Source of the DNA: DAHUYF01 sp963838385
GTDB lineage: Bacteria > Pseudomonadota > Alphaproteobacteria > ATCC43930 > CGMCC-115725
Assembly: GCA_963838385.1 (NCBI GenBank)
Contig: CAWIRE010000009.1
Location: 274,665-338,664, forward strand
Direction of reading: 5' to 3'
Length of the DNA stretch: 64,000 nucleotides
The notes under the pieces were generated by a model, which was given only the letters and a program-made list of their open reading frames with translations, made no database searches and had not been told where the DNA came from. Shown here one piece after another: positions 1-9,799 of the stretch. A program made the translations under genes and the position numbers. The first letter of the stretch is position 1. Each line of letters starts with the position of its first letter.

Positions 1-133
1 CAGCGAGGCGGCCATAGACCTCTTTCAGCTGCGGGTTGGTCTCCGCGGCGGCGAGCGCGCGATAGAGCGCGGCGCTGTCCATCTCGCCGTCGAGATTGCT
101 GCGATACCGGGCGACGGGGCTCTGCTCGCTCAT
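1..133 (-). CDS. Ferritin-like/VIT1-CCC1 type protein, 5' part only
   Basis: Only the first 44 codons lie in the window; the gene continues past the left edge. The start is the ATG whose complement is at 131-133. The visible N-terminus contains the pattern YRSNLDGEMDSAALYRALA followed by NPQLKEVYGRLA. This resembles the rubrerythrin-like first helix (with the E and Y iron-ligand spacing) found at the N-terminus of many alphaproteobacterial VIT1/CCC1 family proteins, whose C-terminal half is a membrane iron/manganese transporter. Whether the membrane domain follows cannot be seen. It is divergent from msrB. A stand-alone ferritin-like protein is the alternative. Confidence 0.55.
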   Translation of the reverse strand, partial: MSEQSPVARYRSNLDGEMDSAALYRALAAAETNPQLKEVYGRLA

Positions 134-258
134 CCGGACGTCTCCTCGGGCGGGGTGCCGTGCAGAGATAGGCGCCGGCGGGGACGGACGCAATGCCGCA
201 CGGCTTGCGCGCGCGCCTTGCGGCGATAGGATGACGCGGCGGCGGCAAGGAGCGGCTC

Positions 259-654
<396 letters not shown>

Positions 655-725
655 CGGCTACGCTTCGGCCGGCGCCGAAGCGTTCCGGATAGCGGGTCGA
701 TCCCGCCGGCCTTAGATCTCTCGCC

Positions 726-1961
726 ATGACGGTGGCGAGACTCCAGGCAACGGGCGTGTTCTTCGGCTGGCGCGTGGTCGGCGCGGCCTTCGTCTTCGCC
801 GTCTTCGCCTGGGGCATCGGCTTCTACGGGCTCTCGGTCCTGCTTCACGCCATCCACGAGGCGCGCGGCTGGCCGATATCGCTGATCTCGGCGGCGATCA
901 CCGCGCATTACCTGCTGAGCGCCGTCCTGATGACCTGGCTCGACGACGCGCATCGCCGCTTCGGCCTCGTCGCCACCACCCGCGCCGGCGTCGTGGCCCT
1001 CGCCGCCGGGGTCCTGGCCTGGGGTCTCGCGGCGGCGCCGTGGCAGCTCTTCCTCGCCGCGGCGCTGACCGCGGCGGGATGGTCGGCCACCAGCACCGCC
1101 GGGATCAGCGCCATGCTCATGCCCTGGTTCCGGCGGCGGCGCGGCTTGGCGCTCAGCCTCGCCTTCAACGGCGCGAGCGTCGGCGGCGTGCTGTTCATCC
1201 CGCTCTGGGTGGGGCTGGGCGCACGGCTCGGCCTTTCCGCCGCCGCCGCGGTGGCGGCGGCGAGCCTCGTGGTGCTGTGGCCGCTGGCGGGCCGCTATCT
1301 GCGCCCGACGCCGGCGAGCCTCGGCGTGCTGCCGGACGGCGAGGGTGCGAGCGCCGCGGCGGCCGCCGGTGCCGCCCCGCAAGCGGCGACCAGCCGGGGC
1401 GCGCTGCTGCGGCAGCGCCGGTTCCTTACCTTGTCGAGCGCCTTCGCCCTCGGCCTCTTCTCCCAGGTCGGGCTCGTCGCCCATCTCGTGAGCCTGCTGG
1501 CGCCGCGGCTCGGCGACGAGGGCGCGGCGAGCGCGGCCAGCCTGACCGCGCTCTGCGCCGTCGTCGGTCGGCTGCTGCTGGGCGCGGTCATCGACCGGCT
1601 CGACCGGCGGCTGGCCGCGGCGGCGAATTTCGCGCTGCAGATCGCCGGCCTCCTGCTGCTGCTCGGCCACGGCGCGGCGCCGACGCTGCTCGGCTGCGTG
1701 CTGTTCGGGCTGGGGCTCGGCAATCTCGTCTCGCTGCCGCCGCTCATCGCCGAGCGGGAATTCGCCGCCGTCGATCTCGGCCGCGTCGTGGCGCTCGTCG
1801 TCGCCATCAACCAGGCGGTGTTCAGCTTCGCGCCGGCGGTCTTCGGCGCGCTGCACGACCTCGCCGGCAGCTATGCCGCGCCGCTGCTGCTGGCGACGGC
1901 GCTACACCTCGCCGCGGCGGCGCTGGTGCTGATGGGCAGAGGCGGCCGCGCCGGCGACTAG
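726..1961 (+). CDS. MFS transporter
   Basis: Integral membrane secondary transporter of 411 residues with about twelve hydrophobic segments in two six-helix halves, separated by a polar/alanine-rich stretch near residue 205-225. An RRR-rich loop near 135-140 after the fourth to fifth segment fits the major facilitator fold. It resembles the oxalate/monocarboxylate-like MFS permeases common in proteobacteria, but no substrate can be assigned. Its last 60 bases overlap the 3' end of the convergent spoVR gene, so the two stop codons lie inside each other's reading regions. Start at ATG 726. Confidence 0.8.
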   Translation: MTVARLQATGVFFGWRVVGAAFVFAVFAWGIGFYGLSVLLHAIHEARGWPISLISAAITAHYLLSAVLMTWLDDAHRRFGLVATTRAGVVALAAGVLAWGLAAAPWQLFLAAALTAAGWSATSTAGISAMLMPWFRRRRGLALSLAFNGASVGGVLFIPLWVGLGARLGLSAAAAVAAASLVVLWPLAGRYLRPTPASLGVLPDGEGASAAAAAGAAPQAATSRGALLRQRRFLTLSSAFALGLFSQVGLVAHLVSLLAPRLGDEGAASAASLTALCAVVGRLLLGAVIDRLDRRLAAAANFALQIAGLLLLLGHGAAPTLLGCVLFGLGLGNLVSLPPLIAEREFAAVDLGRVVALVVAINQAVFSFAPAVFGALHDLAGSYAAPLLLATALHLAAAALVLMGRGGRAGD

Positions 1962-3524
1962 GTCCTGAAGCCGCGCCGGGAGCTCGTGGGTCTTGATGAC
2001 GCGCTCGCTCGTGGCGTCGATCTCTTCCAGGCGGATGCCGTAGCGCCAGAGCTCGGCAAGCTGCTCGAGCACGGCCTTGGTGCTGGGCTCGTCGAGCACG
2101 ATGCCGTCATGGACGGCATGGCTCAGCACGAGGCAGCGGTCGCCCTGCAAATCGACGTCGCGGATCTGGATATCGGGGTCGTGCCGCGCCAGGTCGTAAT
2201 GGCGTGCCAGCGCGCGGCGGATCTCGCGATATCCCCGCTCGTCATGGATGGCGTCGACCAGCAGCGCGTCGGCGCCTTCCTCGTCCAGCACCTTGAACAG
2301 GCGGAACTGACGGATGAGGTGCGGGCTCAGGTACTGCAGCACGAAGCTCTCGTCGCGGTAGTTCGCCCAGGCATGGCGCAGCGTGCCGTAGGGATCGCCG
2401 TTGCCGGCGATATCCGGGAACCACTCGCGATCCTCGTCCTCGGGCTCCAGGCAGATGCGCTTGATATCGCGCATCATGGCGAAGCCCAGCGCGTAGGGGT
2501 TGATGCCGTTGTAGCGCCGGTCGTCGAATTCCGGCTGGAAGACGACGCTGGTGTGCGAGTGCAGCGCCTCGAGGAAGGAGCCGTCGGTGATCATGCCCTT
2601 CTCGTGCAGCCGCGTCATGATCTCGTAATGGCAGAAGGTGGCGCAGCCTTCGTTCAAGAGCCGCGTCTGCTTCTGCGGATAGAAATACTGCGAGATGTGG
2701 CGCACGATGCGGACCAGCTCGCGCTGCCACGGCTCGAGCCGCGGCCCGCGCTTTTCCAGGAAGTAGAGCAGGTTCTCCTCGGGCAACCCCAGCCGGCGGC
2801 GCATCTCGGCGCGCTGCTTCTCCTTCTGGCCGGGCTCCTCCTCGTGCTTCTCGCCGATCAGCGCGGTGCGCCAGATGTCGTCATAGCTCGACTCGAAATG
2901 CTGCCGGCGCTCTTCCTGGCGCTTGCGCTCCTCCTCGAGATTGAGCTTGGCCGGACGGTCGTAGCGATGGACGCCGTGGTTCATCAGCGCATGGGCGGCG
3001 TCGAGCACGCGCTCGACCGCCTCGACCCCGTGGCTCTCCTCGGCATGCGCCACGAAGTCGCGCGCGAAGGTCAGGTAGTCGAGGATGCCGGTGGCGTCGG
3101 TCCACTGGCGGAAGAGATAGTTGTTCTTGAAGAAGTGGTTGTGGCCGAAGGCGGCATGCGCGATCACCAGCGACTGCATGGTCATGGAGTTCTCCTCCAT
3201 GATGTAGCTGATGCAGGGGCTCGAATTGATCACGATCTCATAGGCCAGGCCCTGGAGCCCGTGGCGGTAGAGCGCCTCCTCGCGCGCGAAGCGCTTGCCG
3301 AAGCTCCAGTGCCGGTACATCAGCGGCAGGCCGATCGAGGCATAGGCGTCGAGCATCTGCTCGGAGGTGATCACCTCGATCTGGTTGGGATAGACGTCGA
3401 GGCCGAGCTCGCCCAGCGCGATCTCCTCGATCGCGCCGTAGACGCGGCGCAGCTTCTCGAAATCCCATTCCGGCCCTTCGAAGAGCAGCCGGTCGGGCGT
3501 GCCGATGCCGCCGTCAGCCGCCAT
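1902..3524 (-). CDS. spoVR: SpoVR family protein
   Basis: 540-residue SpoVR/YcgB family protein. The family is named for a Bacillus spore-cortex protein, but in proteobacteria it is almost always linked to prkA and yeaH and tied to stationary phase and nutrient stress. Its biochemical role is unknown. Family-typical features include the early block around VYPNQIEVITSEQMLDAY, the SSPCISYIMEENSMTMQ region and the conserved AHAAFGHNHFFKNNYLF segment. The ATG overlaps the yeaH stop (TGATG), implying translational coupling. It is the last gene of prkA-yeaH-spoVR, and its 3' end overlaps the convergent MFS gene by 60 bases. Confidence 0.93.
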   Translation of the reverse strand: MAADGGIGTPDRLLFEGPEWDFEKLRRVYGAIEEIALGELGLDVYPNQIEVITSEQMLDAYASIGLPLMYRHWSFGKRFAREEALYRHGLQGLAYEIVINSSPCISYIMEENSMTMQSLVIAHAAFGHNHFFKNNYLFRQWTDATGILDYLTFARDFVAHAEESHGVEAVERVLDAAHALMNHGVHRYDRPAKLNLEEERKRQEERRQHFESSYDDIWRTALIGEKHEEEPGQKEKQRAEMRRRLGLPEENLLYFLEKRGPRLEPWQRELVRIVRHISQYFYPQKQTRLLNEGCATFCHYEIMTRLHEKGMITDGSFLEALHSHTSVVFQPEFDDRRYNGINPYALGFAMMRDIKRICLEPEDEDREWFPDIAGNGDPYGTLRHAWANYRDESFVLQYLSPHLIRQFRLFKVLDEEGADALLVDAIHDERGYREIRRALARHYDLARHDPDIQIRDVDLQGDRCLVLSHAVHDGIVLDEPSTKAVLEQLAELWRYGIRLEEIDATSERVIKTHELPARLQDLVAGAAASAHQHQRRRGEV

Positions 3525-4816
3525 CAGGCATGCTCCCGCTGCTTGGCGAACAGCTCATGGAAGACCGGGAAGATCTGGGTCTGGTCCGCCACCTTGCGCA
3601 TCGCGAAGTTGCGGTGCTGCTCGGCGATCTGGCTGTAGGTGCGCCAGAGGTCGGTGGGCGGCGAGGGGAAGCCGTGCCGGAGCGTCGCCTCGGCGCCGAC
3701 CTCGATATAGGCGAAATATTGCGTCCGCGGCAGGATCTCGCCGCCGAGCAGCTGGCTGCAGCGGTCGCTGTCCTCGGTGTAGTTGTCGCCGTCGGACGCC
3801 TGCGCCGCATAGATGTTCCAGTTGTCCGGGCTGTAGCGCTCGCGCACCACCTTCATCATCTCCTCGAGGGCGGTCGAGACGATGGTGCCGCCGGTCTCGC
3901 GGCTGTGGAAGAAGGTGTCCTCGTCCACCTCCTGCGCGTTGCTGGTATGGCGGATGAAGACGATATCGACATGCTTGTAGCGGCGGGTGAGGAAGACGTG
4001 CAGCAGCAGGAAGAAGCGCTTGGCCAGATCCTTCATCGCCTCGGTCATCGAGCCGGACACGTCCATCAGGCAGAACATGACCGCCTGGGTGTTCGGCTTC
4101 GGGATGCGCTCGAAGCGGTTGTAGCGGACGTCGACGGGATCGATGAATCCCACGCGGCGCGCCCGGCGCTGCAGCATCTCGAGATCGAGCCGGCCCTGCT
4201 CCGCGCTCTCCGCGTCGTCGGCGGCGAGCGCGGTGTCGATCTGGAGCTCGAGCGCGGCGATCTCGTGCGCCCGCGGCCGGTGCAGCGAGATGCGCCGCGC
4301 CAGGCTGTTGCGCATGGTGCGCACGAGGTTGAGGCTGGCGGGGGTGCCGGCGATCGAGAAGCCGGCGCGCGCGAGCTGGGTCGCCTCGGTCTCCTTGAGC
4401 CGGGTCTTGACCAGGTCGGGAAGCTCCAGATCCTCGAAGAAGAGGTTGAGGAACTCCTCCTTGGAAAGCACGAACTCGAAGGCGTCCTGCTCGCCGCCAT
4501 CCTCGGCGCTGGCGCCGCCGCGGCCGCCGCCTTCGCCCGCGGGCGGCCGCTCGATATGGTCGCCGGCGATGTACTTCTTGTTGCCGGGGACGATGTAGTC
4601 GCGCTTGCCGCCATGGCCGGCGCGGTGGAAGACCGGCTCGGCGATGCCCCGGCTCGGGATCGAGATCTTCTCGCCGCCGTCGGTCTCGCCGACCTTGCGC
4701 CGCTTGAGCGCGTCGACCAGGGCCTTCTTCACCTCGCCTCTTGCCCGATCGATGAAGCGCTGCCGGTTGGCAAGGCTCTTGCCCTTGGGATTTGGCCGTC
4801 GATCGATGATGTTCAT
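3524..4816 (-). CDS. yeaH: YeaH/YhbH family protein (DUF444)
   Basis: 430-residue DUF444 protein. The N-terminal half is basic and disordered-looking with a glycine-rich patch. The C-terminal half has a von Willebrand A-type fold with the MIDAS sequence DVSGSM (about residue 248) and a later RETGGT motif. The family is invariably neighboured by prkA and spoVR, and the three are thought to act in one stress pathway; the molecular function is unproven. It starts 36 bases after prkA, with an AAGGAG upstream, and its stop overlaps the spoVR start. Confidence 0.92.
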   Translation of the reverse strand: MNIIDRRPNPKGKSLANRQRFIDRARGEVKKALVDALKRRKVGETDGGEKISIPSRGIAEPVFHRAGHGGKRDYIVPGNKKYIAGDHIERPPAGEGGGRGGASAEDGGEQDAFEFVLSKEEFLNLFFEDLELPDLVKTRLKETEATQLARAGFSIAGTPASLNLVRTMRNSLARRISLHRPRAHEIAALELQIDTALAADDAESAEQGRLDLEMLQRRARRVGFIDPVDVRYNRFERIPKPNTQAVMFCLMDVSGSMTEAMKDLAKRFFLLLHVFLTRRYKHVDIVFIRHTSNAQEVDEDTFFHSRETGGTIVSTALEEMMKVVRERYSPDNWNIYAAQASDGDNYTEDSDRCSQLLGGEILPRTQYFAYIEVGAEATLRHGFPSPPTDLWRTYSQIAEQHRNFAMRKVADQTQIFPVFHELFAKQREHA

Positions 4817-4852
4817 CGGGCGGGATGTCTCCTTGTGGGCTTATGGGCGGCG

Positions 4853-6799
4853 CTAGCCCGCCTTATTGACGCGCATGTACCACTCGACGAGGCGGCGGAC
4901 CTGGCGCTGGGTGTAGCCGCGCGACATCATGCGCTCGAGGAAGTCGTGATGCTTCTTCTCGGTGTCCGAGTCCTTCTTGGAGCCGAAGCTGATCACCGGC
5001 AGCAGATCCTCGACCTGCGAGAACATCCGCTTCTCGATCACCTCGCGCAGCTTCTCGTAGGAGGTCCAGGACGGGTTGCGGCCGCCATAGGAAGCCCGCG
5101 AGCGCAGCGCGAACTTGACCACCTCGTTGCGGAAATCCTTGGGATTGGCGATCCCCGCCGGCTTCTCGATCTTGGAGAGCTCCTGGTTCAGCAGCTCGCG
5201 GTCCATCAGCTGCCCCGTATCCGGGTCCTTGTAGTCCTGGTCCTCGATCCAGGCATCGGCATAGGCGACATAGCGATCGAACAGGTTCTGGCCGTAATCG
5301 CCATAGGATTCCAGATAGGCCTTCTGGATCTCATTGCCAATGAATTCCGCATAGCGGGGCGCCAGCTCGGCCTTGATGTAGGTCAGCAGCTTCTTCTCGT
5401 TGTCCTCGGAGAACTGTTCGCGGCGGATGGCCTGCTCCAGCACGTACATCAGGTGCACGGGATCGGCCGAGACCTCCTGCGTGTCGTAGTTGAAGGTGCT
5501 GGACAGCACCTTGAAGGCGAAGCGGGTCGACATGCCCTCCATGCCCTCGTCGACGCCGGCGGCATCGCGGTATTCCTGCACCGTCTTGGCGCGGGGGTCG
5601 CTGTCCTTGAGGCTCTCGCCGTCATAGGCGCGCATCTTGGAGTAGAGGTTGGAGTTCTCATGCGGCTTGAGGCGCGACAGCACGCAGAAGCGCGACAGCA
5701 TGTCGAGCGTGCCCGGGGCGCAGGGCGCCGAGGAGAGCTCGCTGTTGGCAAGCAGCTTCTCGTAAATCTTCCGCTCCTCCAGCGCGCGCAGGCAGTATGG
5801 CACCTTGATCACGCAGATGCGATCGATGAACGCTTCGTTGTTGCGGTTGTTCTTGAAGGTCTGCCACTCCGCCTCGTTAGAGTGGGCGAGGATGATGCCT
5901 TGGAAGGGGATCGCGCCGATGTTCTCGGAGCCGATGTAGTTGCTCTCCTGCGTCGCGGTCAGCAGCGGGTGGAGCATCTTGATCGGCGCCTTGAACATCT
6001 CGACGAATTCGAGGATGCCCTGGGTGGTGCGGTTCAGCCCGCCCGAGAAGGCATAGGCGTCGGCATCGGCCTGGCTGAAGAACTCGAGCTTGCGGATGTC
6101 GACCTTGCCGACCAGGCTCGAGATGTCCTGGTTGTTCTCGTCGCCGGGCTCGGTCTTGGCGATGCCGACCTGCCTGAGCCGCGAGGGGTGGATGCGCACC
6201 ACCGAGAATTTCGAGATGTCGCCGCCGAACTCGTCCAGGCGCTTCAGCGCCCAGGGCGAGGCGAGGCCGGTCAGACGCCGCTTCGGGATGCGGTAGTTGC
6301 GCTCCAGCGTGTCGCCCATGCGGTTGGGCTCGAAAAGGCCGAGCGGGCTCTCGAAGACCGGGCTGATCTCCTTGCCGGCCTTCAGCACGTAGATCGGCAT
6401 CTTCTCCATCAGCAGCTTCAGCCGCTCGGCCAGCGACGACTTGCCGCCGCCCACCGGGCCCAGGAGGTAGAGCACCTGCTTGCGCTCTTCGAGGCCCTGC
6501 GCGGCATGGCGGAAATAACCGACGATGCGCTCGATCGTCTCTTCCATGCCGTAGAAATCGGCAAAGGAGGGGTAGACCCGGATGCTCCGGTTCATGAAGA
6601 TCCGGCCCAGCCGTGAATCGTGGCTGGTATCGACGATCTCCGGCTCGCCGATGGCCGCCAGCATTCTCTCGGCTGCACTGGCGTAGGCCATAGGCTCGCG
6701 TGCGCAAGACTTGAGATAATCTTCCAGGCTCATCTCAGTCTCTTTCTGGCTGTCGTACAGCTTTGAGAAGAGACCGAACAGATTATCCTGAGAAATCAT
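4853..6799 (-). CDS. prkA: PrkA family serine protein kinase / AAA protein
   Basis: 648-residue PrkA (YeaG) protein, with an N-terminal AAA-like NTPase region and a C-terminal kinase-like domain. The P-loop GPVGGGKS lies at 114-121 and is followed by a family-typical SLAERLKLLMEKMPIYVLKA block. Length matches E. coli YeaG (about 644). I chose the start at 6799, not the in-frame ATG at 6820, because GAGGTGGAG lies just upstream and the resulting N-terminus (MISQDNLFGLF) aligns with relatives. First gene of prkA-yeaH-spoVR. A CtrA-type box lies about 75 bases upstream, which may link the operon to cell-cycle or stationary control. Confidence 0.93.
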   Translation of the reverse strand: MISQDNLFGLFSKLYDSQKETEMSLEDYLKSCAREPMAYASAAERMLAAIGEPEIVDTSHDSRLGRIFMNRSIRVYPSFADFYGMEETIERIVGYFRHAAQGLEERKQVLYLLGPVGGGKSSLAERLKLLMEKMPIYVLKAGKEISPVFESPLGLFEPNRMGDTLERNYRIPKRRLTGLASPWALKRLDEFGGDISKFSVVRIHPSRLRQVGIAKTEPGDENNQDISSLVGKVDIRKLEFFSQADADAYAFSGGLNRTTQGILEFVEMFKAPIKMLHPLLTATQESNYIGSENIGAIPFQGIILAHSNEAEWQTFKNNRNNEAFIDRICVIKVPYCLRALEERKIYEKLLANSELSSAPCAPGTLDMLSRFCVLSRLKPHENSNLYSKMRAYDGESLKDSDPRAKTVQEYRDAAGVDEGMEGMSTRFAFKVLSSTFNYDTQEVSADPVHLMYVLEQAIRREQFSEDNEKKLLTYIKAELAPRYAEFIGNEIQKAYLESYGDYGQNLFDRYVAYADAWIEDQDYKDPDTGQLMDRELLNQELSKIEKPAGIANPKDFRNEVVKFALRSRASYGGRNPSWTSYEKLREVIEKRMFSQVEDLLPVISFGSKKDSDTEKKHHDFLERMMSRGYTQRQVRRLVEWYMRVNKAG

Positions 6800-7326
6800 T
6801 CTCCACCTCGCCCTCGACACGGTCCCAGTTCAAATTCTTTGCGGGACTGATACAAAGTTTTACGTATTCGTTGTTAATTAACCATTAACGACGACCACGT
6901 AATTCACCGCGACTTCTTCGACAGGTGCAGGCATCAGGGAAAACGCGGCTCCTTTGGGCCAGTTCCACTTTTGCCCCCGCCGCAGCGCGTGACGCGCGGC
7001 AGTGACAAGCAGTGAGATATGCAAGGTTGATGCCGGCCGGCGCCATCACCCCCCAAACGGGGTCGCGCCGCTCTATATTCATCGTCGCAGCCTAGGCGCA
7101 TGCGCTCTTAGCCTGCTCCTCACCAAACCGCGTCCGGCAACCACCGCGCCGACGCAACATCGATCAGAATCACAAAAAAAAATGTCGAAGTTAAGGCTCT
7201 TGCCTCGAAGGTGGGGTGCTGCCGCGGAAAATGCTCGGTTTTGTGCGGGCGCCAAAATGTCGCACCGCACCATAAGAAGGATGCCGGTGCAATTTTACGC
7301 GCGAGAACAGCAAGCGGCCGGGCAAT
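6800..7326. other. Intergenic region upstream of prkA and downstream of livF
   Basis: About 527 bases with no convincing gene; reading frames here lack coding character. The prkA-proximal part (roughly 6830-6900) is AT-rich compared with its surroundings and carries the CtrA-like box described separately, so it is the likely prkA promoter. A run of nine A residues occurs near 7173. The remainder (to 7326) follows the livF stop codon on the other side and shows no clear terminator hairpin. Confidence 0.5.
6874..6889. promoter_or_regulatory. Candidate CtrA binding site upstream of prkA
   Basis: The sequence TTAATTAACCATTAAC contains TTAA, seven bases, then TTAAC. This is the full CtrA consensus known from Caulobacter and other alphaproteobacteria, and the inner TTAACCAT matches the common half-site. 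It lies about 75 bases upstream of the prkA start. Assignment rests on the motif and clade; no CtrA gene is in the window. Confidence 0.5.
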
Positions 7327-8073
7327 TTAGCGGCGAATCGACTCCGTCTGCCACTCTTCGGCGCTGGCCCCGGCGAGCGCCTGCACCCGCTGGTCGTCGG
7401 CGGCCAATTCCTTGGCCGGGCCGGAATAGACGATGGCGCCGTCGTCCAAAACATAGGCATGGTCGGCGATGGCGAGGCTCATGCGGGCATTCTGCTCCAC
7501 CAGCAGCACCGAGATGCCTTCATCGCGCATCTGCTCCACCACGCGGAACACCTCGCGCACCACCAGCGGCGCGAGCCCCTGCGACGGCTCGTCGAGCATC
7601 AGCAGGCGCGGGTTGACCAGCAGCGCCCGGGCGATCGCCAGCATCTCCTGCTCGCCGCCCGACAGCTGGCGCCCGCGGTTCTGGCGGCGCTCGGCGAGGC
7701 GGGGGAAGAGCTCGAAGACGCGGCCGATCGACCACGGGCCGTTGCGCTCGATCGGCACCTTGAGGTTCTCCTCGACGCTGAGATTGGGGAAGATGCGGCG
7801 GCCTTCGGGCACGTAGCCCACGCCCAGCGCGGCGATGCGGAAGCTGGGCCAGCGCGTCGTCTCCTCGCCCAAGATGGTGATGCGGCCCTCGCGCGCCGGG
7901 GTCAGGCCCATCAGGCTGCGCAGCGTCGTGGTCTTGCCGGCGCCGTTGCGCCCGAGCAGCGCGGTGATGCCTCCCGCCGCCACCTCGAGGCTGACCCCGT
8001 GGAGGATGTGGCTCTTGCCATAGAAGGTATGGAGCCCCGCCGCGCTGAGCGCGCTGCCGGTCGCGCCGCTCAT
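7327..8073 (-). CDS. livF: Branched-chain amino acid-type ABC transporter ATPase LivF
   Basis: 248-residue ABC ATPase energising import of branched-chain amino acids or a related amide/urea-type substrate. Walker A GRNGAGKT is at 41-48, the signature LSGGE at 137-141, and Walker B LLMLDEP at 157-163. The YVPEGRRIFPNLSVEENL block (about 87-104) is the hallmark separating LivF from LivG. It overlaps livG by 4 bases (ATGA) and ends the operon. Substrate identity depends on the binding protein upstream, which is not clearly leucine-type. Confidence 0.92.
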   Translation of the reverse strand: MSGATGSALSAAGLHTFYGKSHILHGVSLEVAAGGITALLGRNGAGKTTTLRSLMGLTPAREGRITILGEETTRWPSFRIAALGVGYVPEGRRIFPNLSVEENLKVPIERNGPWSIGRVFELFPRLAERRQNRGRQLSGGEQEMLAIARALLVNPRLLMLDEPSQGLAPLVVREVFRVVEQMRDEGISVLLVEQNARMSLAIADHAYVLDDGAIVYSGPAKELAADDQRVQALAGASAEEWQTESIRR

Positions 8074-8819
8074 GCCGCGGTGCCGAGATAGGCCGCCTGG
8101 ACCGCCCCGTTGGCGGCGATCTCGGCGGGTGTGCCTTCCGCCAGCAGCCGCCCCTGGTCGAGCACGCTGATCCGGTCGGCGAGGTGGAAGATGACGCGCA
8201 TGTCGTGCTCGATGAGCACGATGGTGAGCTTGGCGTCCTGGTGCAGGCGGCGGATGAGCCGGGTGATCTCGTAGGTCTCCTGATCGCCCATGCCCGCGGT
8301 CGGCTCGTCGAGCAGCAGCAGGCGCGGCCGCAGCGCCAGCGCCATGGCGATCTCGGCGGCGCGCTGGTCGCCATGGGAAAGCTCGCCCACCAGCCGCTCG
8401 GCCTTCGGGCCGAGCCCGGCCAGCGCCAGCATCTCGTCGACCCTGGCGCGCAGCGCCCGCTGGGCGCTGCGCCCGAGCCAGGGGCTGAGCCGGTGGCCCG
8501 ATGCCACCTCGACCGCGATCAGCACGTTCTCGATCACGCTGAGCTCCGGGAAGACCTCGGTGACCTGGAAGGTGCGCGCCATGCCGAGGGCCACGCGGCG
8601 ATGCGCCGGCAGCCGCGTCACGTCGCGGCCGTCGAAGCTGATGGTGCCGGCGCTGGGCGCGAAGAAGCCGCTGATGAGATTGAAGAAGGTGGTCTTGCCG
8701 GCGCCGTTCGGGCCGATGATCGCGCGCAGCTCGCCGGGCTCGACCTCGAGCGACACGTCGCGCAGCGCCACCAGGCTGCCGAAATTCTTGGCGACGGCGT
8801 CGACCTTGAGGAAGCTCAT
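8070..8819 (-). CDS. livG: Branched-chain amino acid-type ABC transporter ATPase LivG
   Basis: 249-residue ATPase partner of LivF in the inner-membrane importer. Walker A GPNGAGKT is at 36-43, a LivG-style signature LSHGDQ at 147-152, and Walker B LLLLDEP at 167-173, followed by the LivG-typical GMGDQETYEI region. Start and stop overlap both neighbours by 4 bases, so translation is coupled through livM-livG-livF. Confidence 0.92.
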   Translation of the reverse strand: MSFLKVDAVAKNFGSLVALRDVSLEVEPGELRAIIGPNGAGKTTFFNLISGFFAPSAGTISFDGRDVTRLPAHRRVALGMARTFQVTEVFPELSVIENVLIAVEVASGHRLSPWLGRSAQRALRARVDEMLALAGLGPKAERLVGELSHGDQRAAEIAMALALRPRLLLLDEPTAGMGDQETYEITRLIRRLHQDAKLTIVLIEHDMRVIFHLADRISVLDQGRLLAEGTPAEIAANGAVQAAYLGTAA

Positions 8820-9799
8820 CGCTCCGCCCGGCGCGGCAGGAAGCCCAGCAATCCCCGCGGGAAGAACAGCACGACGACGACGAAGAGCAGGCCGATGAAC
8901 GACATCCAGTTCGTCGTCATGCTCGAGATATAGTCCTGCAGCACGACGAAGACGGCGGCGCCGAGCAACGGTCCCCAGAAGGTGCGCATGCCGCCCATCA
9001 CCGTCATGATGACGATCTCGCCCGACAGCGAATAGTGCAGCCCCAGCGGATCGGCGAAGTTGTTGAGGAGGGCGTAGAGCGTGCCGGCCAGCGCGGTGAC
9101 GAAGCAGGAGATCGAGAACGAGATCCAGATATGCCGCTCGACCGGAATGCCGAGGAAGCGCGCGCGGCGCTCGTTCTCGCGGATCGCCACGAAGCTGTGG
9201 CCGAGCGGCGAGCGCAGCAGCAGGCCCATCAGCGCCACCGCCACCGCGAACACGCCGAGCAGGAAGTAATAGAAGGCGGGCCCGTCGCCGCTGATGTCGA
9301 GCGCCAGCGGGCCGAGGCCGAGCGGCGCGCGCTGGAAGCCCCTGAGCCCGTCATACCCGCCGGTGAAATCGTTCCAGCTATAGGCGATGTAGTAGCAGAT
9401 CTGGCCGAAGGCGATGGTGACCATGGCGAAGTAGACGCCGCGCCGGCGCGCGATCAGCAGCCCGAACAGCGCGCCCGCGCTGCCGCCGAGCAGCGTGCCG
9501 AGCAGCACGGCGAGCGGCGTGCTCGCGGCGAGATATTTGAGCGTCAGCCCGGCGCCATAGGCGCCGAGGCCGAAATAGGCGGCGTGGCCGAAGCTCATCA
9601 TGCCGGTGAAGCCCAGCAGCAGGTTGAAGCCGATCGCCGCCAGCCCCAGCACCAGCACGCGCCCGGCGAGCGCGGTGTAGCCGCCGACCAGCGGCAGCCA
9701 CAGCGGCACGGCGAGCAGCACCGCCCAGAGGGCGACGAGCGGCAGCCAGCGCCTCTCCGCCGGGCGCTTGATCGCGGCGACCACCGAGGCGCTGTTCAT
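8816..9799 (-). CDS. livM: Branched-chain amino acid-type ABC permease LivM
   Basis: 327-residue polytopic permease of the LivM/UrtC type. It has multiple hydrophobic helices, the conserved AAIGFNLLLGFTGMMSFGHA block near the N-terminus (about 53-72) and a C-terminal PRGLLG motif. It pairs with LivH to form the transmembrane channel. It overlaps livG and livH by 4 bases each. The N-terminal cytosolic stretch before the first helix (about 20 residues) is short, as in other alphaproteobacterial LivM. Confidence 0.92.
   Translation of the reverse strand: MNSASVVAAIKRPAERRWLPLVALWAVLLAVPLWLPLVGGYTALAGRVLVLGLAAIGFNLLLGFTGMMSFGHAAYFGLGAYGAGLTLKYLAASTPLAVLLGTLLGGSAGALFGLLIARRRGVYFAMVTIAFGQICYYIAYSWNDFTGGYDGLRGFQRAPLGLGPLALDISGDGPAFYYFLLGVFAVAVALMGLLLRSPLGHSFVAIRENERRARFLGIPVERHIWISFSISCFVTALAGTLYALLNNFADPLGLHYSLSGEIVIMTVMGGMRTFWGPLLGAAVFVVLQDYISSMTTNWMSFIGLLFVVVVLFFPRGLLGFLPRRAER

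Noticed and set aside
3530..6616. A 1028-codon open frame on the plus strand opposite yeaH and prkA
   Set aside because: It is the antisense shadow of two clearly conserved genes in GC-rich DNA; the translation is leucine/glutamate/arginine-biased with no domain.
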